Of a stretch of 64,000 nt of DNA, positions 22,795 to 33,830 are shown piece after piece. The translations under genes and the position numbers were made by a program. The notes below the pieces were generated by a model, which did not search any database, was not told the origin of the DNA, and saw only the letters and a program-made list of their open reading frames with translations. Location of the stretch: NCBI GenBank assembly GCA_954871525.1, contig OX940872.1, positions 9,571,180 through 9,635,179 on the forward strand, given 5' to 3'. Origin of the DNA: Parietaria judaica. Lineage: Eukaryota; Streptophyta; Magnoliopsida; Rosales; Urticaceae. Numbering within the stretch: the first letter of the stretch is position 1; each line of letters opens with the position of its first letter.

Positions 22795-25028
22795 GAGAGA
22801 AAGAGAGAGATAATTTAATTGATGGCACGTCTAAAAATTTACTAAACTTATTTTTAAAAAGAGATGATTTTTTTGTGGAAAAGTAATATAAACATCGAAA
22901 ACTTTGACTGTGAAAAAAAATTAAACTTATATCATTACAAATTATAAAATATAATATACTTATGTCATTATTAGTCCTCTAAATTATGATAAAGCATCCT
23001 TCTCTCATTTTGTACAAAATTGCTGACTCATTTTCTCTTTAACTGATTGAAGACGTAGATTTGAAAACAGACTTTTTCGGTTTGGAAACTCCCATGGAGG
23101 CATGGAGAATGGAACCTCATTTATGAAAAAAAGAAAAAGAAAAACTCTAACTTTAATATCTCCTAGACTCTTCTTGTAACTCTTACTAAAGCAGTAACAC
23201 TTGTGGATTATATGTACTCCATTAACAATGCCCAACTATAGTAGTATATATATATATATATATATTCATTGTCATAGCCAAATGTCTTCTAAAATTTAGG
23301 TGAACTAAATAAAAAGTGAGCCAATAGTTAAAATGTATGGTTCGTAACTATTAACTGTTGGGTTTTTCGATGACTTTTCTCAATCCCGAGGCGGAAATCA
23401 CGGGATATCATCGAACAATAAAGATCTAGAATAAATTCGAGAATTAAGATATTGTTTAGAGGTCGTTACCAAACTTCGATACTTTTGCCAACTGTACCGA
23501 TAATAGCTGATTCCTTGGATTTGGTGCTTGCCGATTGCTCCTTGTTCCCGGATTCTTGCGCCTCAAATGTTGCACCTCTATTTCGTCTACCACGTCACTC
23601 GGGAACGTCTTAGATGACCGGAAAACACCTCGGAGGATAGGTTAGATCCTTGTCGGTGTTTAGATGATCAACCGTTGATTGAACCGGGGAGCTAGCCATG
23701 AATTCGACTCGTGAGGAGGGGAGCTCAAATTTCTAGGAGGCTAGGTTTAGGGTTGTGTGTTCAATTATGAGTCATGATTGGGTATTTATAATACCTTATG
23801 ATCATGACCTAGTGGGCTTTCTAAAAGCCCACCTAGTGGGCTTTCTAAAAGCCCACCTAGTGGGCTTTCTAAAAGCCCAATCATGAATTAATTAATCTAT
23901 TATTAATTAATATGAATCATAATTAATACTTGGGCCCGAATGGGCCCATAATGTCGGTTATGGTATCGGTTCGATATCTGATAACCCGAGAGATACAATA
24001 TCGGGTTCGGGCATAACCTACATTAACGCTAAAAATTATTTATCGAAAATTTGAATTATACCGTTCTTGTATGTTATATATATATATATATATATATATA
24101 CATTGAATTATAGTTTTATCAAATAAATTTTAGAATTATTTAGATTTGAAAAATAAATTTAATTTTAAAAGATTAATCTTTGATAAAAAGGTTGTATAAT
24201 TTTTTGCTTAATGCCCTCAAAATGTTTGAACCAACCCGGTCCTAAGATGTTACACTATAATTTCTCTAAATTGCATCCATATTTTAGACATTAACTCCTC
24301 TACGTAATAATCGAGACTAAACTTTTGTCACGTAAAGCCGGTGCTTTTTAAAATTACAAATTCTTGATACAGTATTCATACACTAACGAAAACTTTTTTT
24401 TATACATTTATAGGACCTTTTCAGCGGAGGGACTGACACTTCCGCAACAACAATTGAGTGGGCAATGGCAGAAATGATGAAAGCCCCTGGAGTGATGCGC
24501 AAGGCACAATCCGAGATTAGACAAGCTCTTCATGGAAAAACAACTATTCACGAGTCAGACATACAAGGCCTAGCCTACTTGAAGCTCGTGATCAAAGAAA
24601 CATTCAGGCTTCACCCTCCTCTTACTTTGTTGCTCCCTCGAGAATGCCGAGAGCGCTCCGTGATCAATGGATTCGAAATTCCGCAGAAAACCCGAGTCCT
24701 CGTTAACGCTTGGGCAATCGGAAGAGACAAAACGGCGTGGGGTGACGATGCCGAGAGTTTTATCCCGGAGAGGTTTCTCGACAGTTCGGTTGATTTGAAG
24801 GGAACGGATTTTGAGTTCATACCATTTGGGTCAGGAAGGAGAATATGCCCGGGCATGTCGTTTGGTTTGGCCACCATTGAACTTGGTCTTTCTCAGCTAC
24901 TATATCACTTCGATTGGCATCTTCCGGCCGGGATGAAGCCGGAGGAGCTGGACATGACTGAGATTTTCGGGCTTATTGTCAGACGGAAATCCGACTTGTA
25001 TTTGATGGCGTCTCCCTTCGTTCCATAG
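21433..25028 (+). CDS. Cytochrome P450 gene 1, CYP71D-like, two exons, intact
   Basis: Exon 1 is 21433-22341, exon 2 is 24414-25028, with a phase-0 intron (GT...AG) at the position usual for CYP71 genes; the product is 507 residues. It should be an ER-anchored haem monooxygenase taking electrons from P450 reductase. In order: N-terminal anchor (LCTTIFLLIIVALFSLLYS), hinge PPGPTKLPIIGN, I-helix GGTDTS at about residue 308, ExxR in KETFRLHPP, FIPERF, and the haem loop FIPFGSGRRICPG with the ligand Cys. All key residues are intact. The sequence resembles CYP71D-type terpenoid hydroxylases such as premnaspirodiene oxygenase; the substrate cannot be read from sequence. The 2.1-kb intron carries a solo LTR. 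A poly(A) signal is at 25176. Roughly two thirds identical by eye to gene 2. Confidence 0.95.
23356..24022 (+). mobile_element. Solo LTR in the P450 gene 1 intron
   Basis: 667 bp, from TGTTGGGTTT to AACCTACA, with a perfect 5-bp target duplication TTAAC (23351-23355 and 24023-24027). A TATA-like TATTTATAATACC lies near 23785. Orientation is not certain. No internal domain remains, as expected after recombination between two LTRs. Confidence 0.85.
23808..23880. repeat. Three tandem copies of a 26-bp self-complementary unit
   Basis: The unit CTAGTGGGCTTTCTAAAAGC plus CCAC is repeated three times. Each copy contains TGGGCTTT/AAAGCCCA, an inverted repeat able to form a hairpin. It lies inside the solo LTR, downstream of its TATA-like motif. 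Confidence 0.85.
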
Positions 25029-26396
25029 AGTGACACGATCGCTTTACTTCTCTTAAAATTTAGTTTGTGTGTTGAACTTTATTAAGATTGCAACTTCTCG
25101 GACCTGTGATAAGTTTGACGTGTGGTGTATTTTATTATTGTCGTTTGCTATATATGGTATTGGTAGTACTCCAGGAATAAAACTTCCATGTAATTGTGTA
25201 GTTTGTTAGTGTAACTGTCAAGTACAATTTATGATTGTCCGATAACTAGCTCTGTTAAAACTTAAAAAGTATTGATGAAGCAAATTGCTAATAGTTCTTA
25301 CGCTACGCCTATATTAGGAGGTTCTAATAATTATTTTTCATCATATATGTATAAGTTCGTTAAAAGCTATTGATGTGGAATTGTGTACTGTGCATATCCA
25401 AATTTTATTTAGAAATATGATAATTGAGTTTATAATAATATAACAGAAAAAAAAATCTATAACTTTTTTTTTTTCGAAATTTCTATAATATAAAATATAA
25501 ATATACTATTACAGTGAATTTTGACAACCCCAACCTTATGTTTCAAATTTCTAATTCATATGAACAACTATGTGACATTATTATCGGTGCCTTCTTTTAC
25601 ATTTACAACTTTGTAACATTAATTATTTGTGCCTATCATTTTTTTCTGTGTGTGAAAATAAGTTCATAATTATGTATTTTGATGAACAATTTGGTATATA
25701 TTCTTTAAAATGCAAGCTTCACGATCTTAACGAGTTCTTGGAGAATATTCTAACTCGTTTTTTCTTTGACATATACGTTACACCGTAACGATAAGTTATC
25801 TAATTGATTGAATTATTTGAAGAAGCTCCTGGGATCACTCAGTGGGATACAGTTATTGACATATGCTATGACCAAACTGTGCTCATTGTAAAATAATGTC
25901 ATTTGAATTTGAAGTGAGTAAATTAATATTTTTAGTACTCCCCGAGTTCCACATTATCATATTATATGAGATCTTAAATAATTATGACTTAGTCGCAAGC
26001 AATATTTTAAATATCACTTATCACGAACCTTGCAAATTCGAGTAAGGTAAGTCGTACGAGTGTACTGACGTAGTTTCTATAAAACGTTTGAAAATCAAAG
26101 CAGATCTTACTGATTTGATTTTATCGTCTCCAAATAGATAACAAACGAAGTCTCTCATCCACTACGTCACTCGGTATATGATTAATCATTCATGCAAAAT
26201 AGATAAAGAATTTTCGCGATTTTTTTTATTATATATGCATCATTTTTTAAATAATGTATATGTTTTCTTATAAACTTGATTTATATTTTAGCCAGGTTAA
26301 GTTTAAAATGTTTTAAGAGATTATGCAGGAGTTAATAACTTGACGTAAAACGTTTTTAAAAAAAATAAAATTGAAGATCAACTCAAAAAGGCAAGT
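25029..26396. other. 3' flank of P450 gene 1 and AT-rich spacer
   Basis: A poly(A) signal AATAAA at 25176-25181 marks the likely end of the transcript. The rest is AT-rich with no recognised feature. Confidence 0.6.
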
Positions 26397-26652
26397 TTAG
26401 AAAAATGATCTCCACCTAGTGCAACCGTTATCCGTACTGACTGAATTGGTCCTAGTTACTCTTCGGAACGGAGTGGAAGAAGGGAAGAGGTTCTCAAACG
26501 AGGAAAAGGATCCAATGACTTCAAAAGAATTGAACGGGGAGCCGTATGAGATGAAAATCTCATGTACGGTTCTGTAGAGTGGCAGTAAGGGTGACTTATC
26601 TGTCAACTTTTCCACTATCACCCCCAAAAAACCAAACTCTGCCTTACTCATT
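26397..26652 (+). pseudogene. rps12: Nuclear insertion of plastid DNA: rps12 intron end and start of exon 2
   Basis: A GC-richer block whose sequence is that of plastid rps12. It includes the group II intron domain V/VI hairpin (GAGCCGTATGAGATGAAAAT, then CTCATGTACGGTTC) and, after GTAAGGGTGACTTATCTGTC, the exon beginning ACTATCACCCCCAAAAAACC, which encodes [11 protein letters not shown] of ribosomal protein S12. It stops abruptly within the exon near 26650. In the plastid this intron is spliced in trans. In the nucleus the piece lacks exon 1, the rest of exon 2 and any promoter, so it is non-functional. Confidence 0.88.
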
Positions 26653-26762
26653 AAAAAAGGATTAATGCGAGTACACCGAGGACTCTCAAACCTTAGTTGT
26701 TAGTCACAACGATTGGTCGCAGATGTTTATGTGATTGTAAAGGACTTCAATTCTCCATTTCA

Positions 26763-26801
26763 TGCTTAAATAAAAGGGCATTTCTTGCTTAAATAAAAGG
26801 G
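26763..26801 (+). repeat. Short direct repeat TGCTTAAATAAAAGGGC
   Basis: The 17-bp word occurs twice, 23 bp apart, at the left edge of element copy B. It may reflect local duplication at the insertion. Confidence 0.6.
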
Positions 26802-27200
26802 CTAATGAAGCAAATGCTCACTCTATCAAAAAATTGCCACAACATAATAATAGTATTTAAAACTATCAAAATCATTGATTTCTGGATAATTATACCCCTT
26901 CTAATATATTTAGGTTAATATTTTCTTTAACTTGTAAAATACAGTTATTATTTTTTTACTTTAATCCTTCTAAACAAGGGAAATCAAATTTGAATTATGT
27001 GTAGATAATGTTTCTTATAAAAAAATAACGAATTAAATATATTAAAATAAATCCCTCAAACGTGGCTTAATGAGTCATCCTATTATTTTAAAAAAAAATC
27101 AACATGGATTGTGCGTTAATTGAGTTTTTAGGTGTAGCTTTTCGTAGTGGCAAATGCAATAATTGTGAAACTGTAATAATAGTTTAAAATTTGTATAATT
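26798..27200. mobile_element. TIR DNA element, copy B (left part)
   Basis: Starts with AGGGCTAATGAAGCAAATGC, which pairs with the right TIR of copy A. It then matches copy A for about 370 bp, including GGACAATTATACCCC-type and ACGTGGCTTAATGAGTCATC words. The right end was not found, so the copy is truncated or diverged after the TGTAACTGTAA-rich stretch (27180-27360). Confidence 0.6.
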
Positions 27201-27360
27201 GTAGCTACAAAATTATAAGTTCGAAACTAAAACTACGAATCTGTAATTATCAAACTGTAAATGCAAATACAAAATTACAGTTCGATAACTGTATTCACTA
27301 GACTGTAACTTAATAGACGAAATTGTAACTGTAAATTTAAAATATTGTAACTGTAATTAA

Positions 27361-28069
27361 CAATATACTTAGAGACAAATGATGTACGGGAGAATAAGTT
27401 TGATGATAAATTTCAATTTAAAAAACGTCAAGTAATTAGAAAAAAAATGAGTAAATGATACGGGGAATCTGTCAATAACTAATAATAGAAAATACATAAT
27501 ATTAAAGGAATTCCCATGAAATGCCCAAAAAGTACTAAATATTTTAGATTATTGCCCATAGTTTGCGAAAATAAATTTCTTCCCACTAATCATTTTTTTG
27601 GACCATATTAACCTTGATTATTAATTATAATATTTAATTTTAAAAAAGAATTAATCCTATATTAAAGTTTGACCAACTTCCCGTATTGATTATACATCAT
27701 TTATTCCTTTATAATGTCAAAATATATTTTCCCCATTTAATTGTGCAAAATATTTTCCTCATTTAAAATATATTTTCTACGTTGATAAAACGTCAATGTT
27801 ATCCTCAATAACAAAAATATAGACCAATGTTGTCAACCTCAAAAAATTATAAGAGCATTTTCGGAAGAAAAAAAAAAACAACATAACACCAAAAGCATAA
27901 CCTGTTCTTAAATTAACATTGTCATAGTAAATACTTCGACTTAAGCAAGTCAACTATGTTAGGTAGATCATCGTCTAATGGAATATCTCCACAATTTAGT
28001 CCGAAATAGAGTATAGAAAAATAAGACGGGGAACATCAGCATCAACAAGTATTAACATCAGCAGTAGTC
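27361..28069. other. AT-rich spacer
   Basis: No coding or repeat signal that I can support. Confidence 0.5.
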
Positions 28070-28410
28070 AAGCATAAACTTGAACAGAGCGACAATATAA
28101 CATACCCAAAATTATTTCAAACTCCTTTATTGTGAACTCGGCTAGGCGATCTCCTATTTGGAAAGACATGCACTAGTTATCATGGCCCCCCACTTGATAT
28201 AACATCAGTTGGTGAACAATATTTTTTGGGAAAACATTCCCGTTAATCTTCAAGAAAAGCTTCAACGGTCCTCTAGCGAAGATACTCCGTTGATTTTCTG
28301 TTTGTAATTGTGTTCGTACGTCGTTCATCACCTTTATTCTTGAGTAGCAATAGATCTTTTGGGACGGATTCCAAACCGTCTTAGGCACCAAATACTCACA
28401 AGTCTGCATA
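28070..28410 (-). pseudogene. DUF1985-like domain relic (MULE/Ulp1-type element gene)
   Basis: The minus strand reads FLKINGNVFPKNIVHQLMLY, then QIGDRLAEFTIKEFEIILGM after one stop. This is the pattern of the plant DUF1985 domain, usually fused to Ulp1-type proteases carried by Mutator-like elements. Only this domain remains and no protease was found downstream. It may share a transcript with the acidic repeat ORF at 28478-28798, just upstream on the same strand. Confidence 0.55.
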
Positions 28411-28477
28411 ATTCACGATCGTACTTAATGTTAGAATGAATGTTATATATACATATTAATGAAACTTAATGGAAGAA

Positions 28478-28798
28478 TTATTCATAACCCACTATAATTC
28501 GACGCTTATCCGTTCTAGATGTTGTTTCCGAATCCATCGCTTTCATTTCCGTTTCCGAATCAGTCGATTCCGTTTCCATTTCCGAATCCATCGCTTCCGT
28601 TTCCGTTTCTGAATCAGTCGATTCCGTTTCCATTTCCGAATCTGACGTTTCCACTTCTGTCGCTTCCTTTTCTGTTGCGACTGTGGTTGTTTCAAACTCC
28701 GCTTCTTCCTTTTCCGCAGCCATTTCCGCAGCACTGGATCCTGTTCTCCTCTGAGTTAATATGAGTTTAACACAGCAGCAAAAATATAAATTAATCAC
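28478..28798 (-). CDS. Small acidic repeat ORF (E/T/S/D-rich), probably a transposon gene exon
   Basis: The minus-strand frame encodes repeated METESTDSETE/TEAMDSE units, a purely acidic low-complexity tract. The DNA is a minisatellite of about 54 bp subdivided into shorter CGTTTCCGTTTC-type units. It lies upstream of the DUF1985 relic in the same orientation and could be its N-terminal region. No independent evidence that it is translated. Confidence 0.35.
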   Translation of the reverse strand: MINLYFCCCVKLILTQRRTGSSAAEMAAEKEEAEFETTTVATEKEATEVETSDSEMETESTDSETETEAMDSEMETESTDSETEMKAMDSETTSRTDKRRIIVGYE

Positions 28799-28799
28799 A

Positions 28800-29640
28800 T
28801 TAATACGTTATATTCAAATTGAAACAATCTTACATTAAAGTGAACTAATACAATATCGAACGTATTCACAAATTAACCACATTAATACAACTTTGTATTT
28901 AAAATTAATACAACTTAATATCTACCAAAAAACGTGAATTAATACAACCTATATGAATTAATAAATAACCAAATTAACCACATTATTAGACCCGATTGTT
29001 AACTAAATTAATCGGGTTAATACTTAATATTCAAATTGAAAAAATCTAAATTAATACAACAATGTGATTTAATACAGCCTATATGAATTAATAAAAAACC
29101 CGAATTAACCAAATTAATAAACCCCATTACTAACTAAATTGAACAGGTTAATCATTACTCGATTATGCACAAAGTCAAACCTCTAGGTTTTTCTTCAAAT
29201 TATATGAATGAACCAAATTAATAAATATAGCAAAATAGAAACAATCATACTAATCCATCTATGAACCACATTAATGCATCATAAAAAGCACACCTACTCG
29301 TAGGTGTTAATGATTAACTCGTCCATGTTCATGTATACAAACTATTGGTTCTAATTAAAAGATCTGCAGCCAAAAGAAGAACACAAAGAACAAAAGGAAG
29401 AAAGAAATTTGGAAGAAAAGTTCTCTGATTAATCGAATAGCAAAATTTCAATAATGGAGTTAAAAAAAATAAACACTAACACTTGTATATATAGAATACC
29501 AGAAAAACGAAACACAAGCTAACCTTCCTAAAATAAACTCAATCAAATCTTATACATTTACATTCGAATCCTAACAAAATTAGGAAACCAAATAAAATCA
29601 TATCTCCAAACTTGCTCCTCAAGTTTGGAACCTTATAGAT
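28800..29640. repeat. AT-rich region of degenerate ATTAATACAAC / AACCACATTAAT words
   Basis: Words such as ATTAATACAACCTA and AATTAACCACATTAAT recur about every 40-60 bp from 28800 to about 29280 and again from about 29985 to 30400, a diverged tandem array split by the 29.3-29.97-kb insert. Confidence 0.5.
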
Positions 29641-29649
29641 TGAGCTCCG

Positions 29650-29960
29650 CTGAATTCTAGTCAAATGTACCTAGTAGGCCTGCTAGGGGCCACTTTTGCT
29701 AGGGGCATTTCTGGTAGGAGCTCTTCTTCTAGGGAGCTACTTTTGCTCCCCCAAATTTTCGCTAGGGGTATCTCTGGTAGGAGCATTCCTGGTCAGGTCA
29801 CTTCGTGCTAGGAGAGATCTCTGGTCGGTGCCATCTCTGGTGGGGAGATCTTTGTTGGGAGAACTCCCGCTAGGAAGATCTCTGCTTGCGCTCTTCTATA
29901 CTAGGGGAAGCTCTGGTGGGGATTTCCCTGGTGGGAAATCTCTGCTACAAGTTGAGCCAA
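29650..29960 (+). repeat. Degenerate minisatellite of GCTAGGGG..TCTCTGGTRGGAG units
   Basis: A GC-rich array with roughly 20-25-bp units built on GCTAGGGGCATTTCTGGTAG. An ORF at 29696-29971 runs through it by virtue of the repeat; its Leu/Gly/Ser-rich product matches no family I know. Confidence 0.6.
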
Positions 29961-30499
29961 GTCAGACTTAAACTCACAAAAACTAATCCATCTATTAACC
30001 ACATTAATACAACATAAAAACGACCTTAATTTCCCATCTTCATGATTAATACAACCTAATTATCGCCCCTAATCATACAAATCTATAATCAATTACGCAC
30101 AAACAATTAAACTGACTATTAACCACATTATTACAACATAAAAATCGACCATAATCGACATTGTCTATTATTATCTTCTCCACGTCCATGATTAATACAA
30201 CCTAATAATCCACCCTAATCACAAAAATTAAATCTATTAGCCACGAAAAATTAAATTGAGTAGTCACGGACAATAAAATCAAAGACCAATCGGAAAAATA
30301 CGTTAATACATATGAAAAAACTCGATTTTACCACTAATCTTCATGTTAAATCAATTCATAATAACATTAATCTTCCTTTGTTCATAATTAACAACATTGA
30401 TTAACTAAAATTAATCGAATAAAAACGAATTAAATAGATAATCGGAACAATTCAAAAAATCCTTCTTTTTACCAGTCTGACAGATTCTTCACTGATGAT

Positions 30500-30840
30500 T
30501 ACGGTAGTCTTGTTGCACTGTTCTTCGCTGTTATGCTAATGATTCTTCGCTGAGGTGATGATTCACAGTCGTCGAATAGAGAAAAAAGCGAAAATGGTTT
30601 CGTCGAGGGCTCGCCGTCGTCGAAGAGAGAAAAAGGGGTATGTTTTTTTTTATGGGTATTTTTCCGATCCCATAAAAATTAAGGCCCAGCCAAAAAAATG
30701 CAACTGAGAGGCCAAACAGCCCGCAAAAATGACCCGAGCCCGCCACCAAAAAGTCAGCTGGACCTGGCCTAAGAAGTCAACTAGACTCGGCCGAAATAAA
30801 GTCGGTAAAAAATTTGGTACTTTTGCCGCAATAGAGCATC
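30500..30840. other. Spacer with no supported gene
   Basis: Mixed composition with some CGTCGTCGAAGAGAG-like words repeated twice (30565 and 30615). I see no gene. Confidence 0.4.
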
Positions 30841-30842
30841 AC

Positions 30843-30920
30843 GCCATCGCGCGTCGCGCCAACGGGCCGTCGTACCAACGCGCCATCGCGCCAACGCGCC
30901 ATTGCGCCATCGCACCAAAT
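30843..30920 (+). repeat. GC-rich microrepeat CGCCATCGCGCCAACG
   Basis: About five imperfect copies of an 8-bp double unit (CGCCATCG / CGCCAACG). It stands out sharply from the AT-rich surroundings. Confidence 0.75.
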
Positions 30921-30984
30921 AATATTCAAAATGTTCAAGGGCCTAGGAAAGTTATTAATAATTTCTTGTAGACCCCTGGACCCT

Positions 30985-31583
30985 CTTATAAATACGAGCT
31001 TCATTTCAATCAAACGGTAACTAGAATAAACACAGAACTACTCAGATCGACTTAGATCAACTTACAAAAAAACTCTCTATACCTATATAACTTTGTTTTC
31101 TCTCTTGTATGTATATCCGTTTAAATACCAGACTAACGTCGTAACTACCCTGAAGAACGCGCCGGAAGAATCCCCGACTCTCCAGAGATAGAGGCGGAGA
31201 AGCTACCTTGAAAGAAGGCGCCAACAAAATCCCCGATTCTCCAGAGATAGAGGCAGAGGAGCTACCTCAAGAAAAGGCGACAGATGAATTCCCGACTCCA
31301 GAGATAGAGGCGGAAAAGCTACCTCGAGAAAAGGCGCCAGAAGAATTCCCGACTCCAAAGATAGAGACGGAGAATCTAGCAAAAGAGAAGACGCCGGAGG
31401 AATAACCGGCCCTCGAAAGAAAGGAAGATCAAGGTCCGAGCATCAATCGACCCCTTTCTCCACTGTCAGCTCCTGGCTTGTCAAAGCAAGCCCAGGAACG
31501 TATCTCCCAACACCTACTTTGAACTACGTCTTGACCCGATCCCGGTAAACTGGGTACTAAGGCAGCCTCGCTATAAGCGCGAG
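30985..31583 (+). mobile_element. LTR-like remnant with coding-type minisatellite (left flank of the nested hAT block)
   Basis: A TATAAATACGAG TATA-like box at about 30989 is followed by a leader-like AACTCTC/ACTTTG stretch. From about 31150 to 31400 there are four diverged copies of a 57-66-bp unit that read as (E)FPTPEIEAEKLPREKAPE repeats. The sequence resumes after the hAT block at 42045 and ends with GGGCCGCTACA at 42163, so it may be one LTR split by the hAT insertion. That join is inference. Confidence 0.4.
31160..31405 (+). repeat. Tandem repeat encoding about 20-residue acidic units
   Basis: Four imperfect copies; CCAGAGATAGAGGC begins each. The open frame from 31208 to 31405 gives repeats like PTPEIEAEKLPREKAPEEF. 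Coding status unproven. Confidence 0.7.
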
Positions 31584-31784
31584 CAGGGCCGGCTCTCCCT
31601 ATAGGCGAGGGAGGCGTCGGCCCAGAGCGCCCGAAAAAAAATTATATGTAAATGATTATTTTTAAAATATTATTAGCGAAAGTTTTTCAAAAATTTCAAT
31701 TTCAAATCTAAACTAAACCTCCTAAATAAAAAAAATAAAAAAGAAATACGAAATACCTATAAAAGAAAAATCATAAATCAAGCC

Positions 31785-32012
31785 TTAATCTGTAGACGGC
31801 GTCGAACTTTGGCTGTCCCTCGGAGCCTCGGACTCTTGGAGGAAATCGGCGACTCGTGACTTGGTATCTCGCTCTCGGAGGAGCTCGTAAGCCCGACCAC
31901 CATTTTCTCTGAAAAGCTTGTGTTCTTGCCTTTGTTTAAACATTAAGACCTTAATTTCTTGCCTTGTCCTTCGCTTTGCATATGCTGTGTTAGTGTTTGC
32001 GTGAGTCAACAT
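31785..32012 (-). other. Open frame inside hAT1, not identified
   Basis: A 75-codon basic frame on the minus strand (KRRTRQEIKVLMFKQRQEHK) in the left arm of hAT1. No recognised domain, probably chance or captured sequence. Confidence 0.2.
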
Positions 32013-32919
32013 CCTTGTGTGAGTCAGTGGTTTATCAAAACGTGAGTTAGACCAAGGTTCGAATTACCGGCGATAATCGTCGATTATCGAGCTTACCGGT
32101 TGTTACCGGTAAGTTGCCGGCTATAACACTTACCGTTTATACACTTTTCGACGATTTTCGACCTTTTCGATAAACCAGTTACCAGTTGATTATCGGTAAA
32201 ACACGTGTAAATATAGGGTCTTTTCGGTGCAATTAAAAAAATTAGGGCAAATATAAATACCTCATTTCGCCGATTTTCGAGCAAAACCTAGCCTTCTCGT
32301 CTCTTCTCGCCTCCAAAAGCCCACTTCTTATACTTCTCGGCGATTTTAGAGATGGTAAGTCTCTGATTTTCGGCTAATCTCAAGCTTTTCAATGGAAATT
32401 ATTGTGTGGCAAAAGTTTGCAAAGTTTGGTTTTAAGTTTTTCCACCGAATTTGTCCAATTTTTTTTTTCAAACTTTTGGGTATATTTAGGAGTTATAATC
32501 ATAGATCTATATGTTTCTTGCATTTTTTTTCTTTGATATTTACTTATTTTACACGATTTTGTGATGATTTGCGTAAATTACAAAAACAAAGAGTAAGTTG
32601 TTCATGAGTTATGTTTTGAGATTGATAAAGATTGACACTTTTAGGATTTCAAGTTGTTTTTTTTTTTGCATTTTTATGAATATATGTTGTTGAAAACTTG
32701 TTTCCATGACTTTATTTGTAATTATTTTGTTCGATTTAGATGAAATATATCAAGATTACAATATGTTTTAGGTTTTTTTATGTAAAAATTTAAGAGATTC
32801 ATATTTTTTAAGTTTTAGAGCTATTTAATCAATTTTTTTTATGTATATAGTTGAATAATAAATTATTGTAATAGTTTTTATGTACTTGGGTCAATTTTTA
32901 GGCCGATTGGAGGTTTAAT

Positions 32920-33830
32920 TTGGATTTTTGAATAGTTATGGCAAAAGTATTCAAAGTTTACTTTTTGTGTTTTAAGAAGCAATCTATTCATTTTTTTGGG
33001 GTTTTTTCATTTATTAAATATTTTTTGAAATATTAATCTGATTTTTTGAAGTATTTTATTTGCATATTTGACGATAATTCGGTTTTACCTATAACTGCTG
33101 CAAAAGTATTGCAAGTTTATCTTGCATGTTTTGCGAGGTAATCTACTAATATTTTTGGGTGTTTTCCTTTATTAATTATTTTTGGAAATATTAATGTGAT
33201 TTTTCGGTGTAGTTTATTTGCAGATTTGGTGGTATTTCGGTTTTCGTCATAATTTCGGCGAAAGTGTTTGAAGTTTATCTTTCGTGATTTTCAAGGTAAT
33301 GTACTCATTTTTTTTGGGTATTTTTATTTATTAATTATTTTTTGAAATATTAATGTGATTTTTTTGGGTAATATTTTTTGCAGATTTGAAGGTATTTCGG
33401 TTTTCTTCATAATTGCGGCGAAAGTGTTTGAAGTTTATCTTTCGTGATTTTCTAGGTAATGTACTCATTTTTTTAGGTATTTTCCTTTATTAATTATTTT
33501 TTGAAATATTAATGTGATTTTTTGGGGCAATGTTTTTTGGATATTTGAAGGTATTTCGGTTTTTTTCATAATTGTTGCGAAAGTGTTTGAAGTTTAGCTT
33601 TCGTGATTTTCTAGGTAATGTACTCATTTTTTTAGGTGTTTTCATTTATTAAATGTTTTTGGAAATCTTAGTCTGATTTTTTGAGGTAATTTGTTTGCAG
33701 ATTTGATGACATTTCGTTTTTTGTCTTAATTGCGGCAAAAATCTTCAAGTTTATCTGGTCGTGATTTCGCTGTAATATACTGATTTTTCTTGCTGTTAGC
33801 TTTCATAAAATATTCATTCCTACAATAATG
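32920..33830 (+). repeat. About 158-bp tandem repeats in the hAT2 leader
   Basis: Five to six copies; marker words GTATTTCGGTTTTC and GCGAAAGTGTTTGAAGTTTA recur at about 33235, 33395, 33555 and, more diverged, at 33075 and 33715. The array lies between the left TIR and the transposase start. Confidence 0.8.

Larger units (their letters stand above)
22342..24413 (+). other. Intron of P450 gene 1
   Basis: 2072 bp. Contains TA microsatellites (about 22755-22790, 23240-23266, 24076-24102) and the solo LTR at 23356-24022. Without the LTR it is close in size to the 1.2-kb intron of gene 2. Confidence 0.85.

Noticed and set aside
26397..26651. Minus-strand 84-codon frame
   Set aside because: The antisense of plastid rps12 intron DNA, not a gene.
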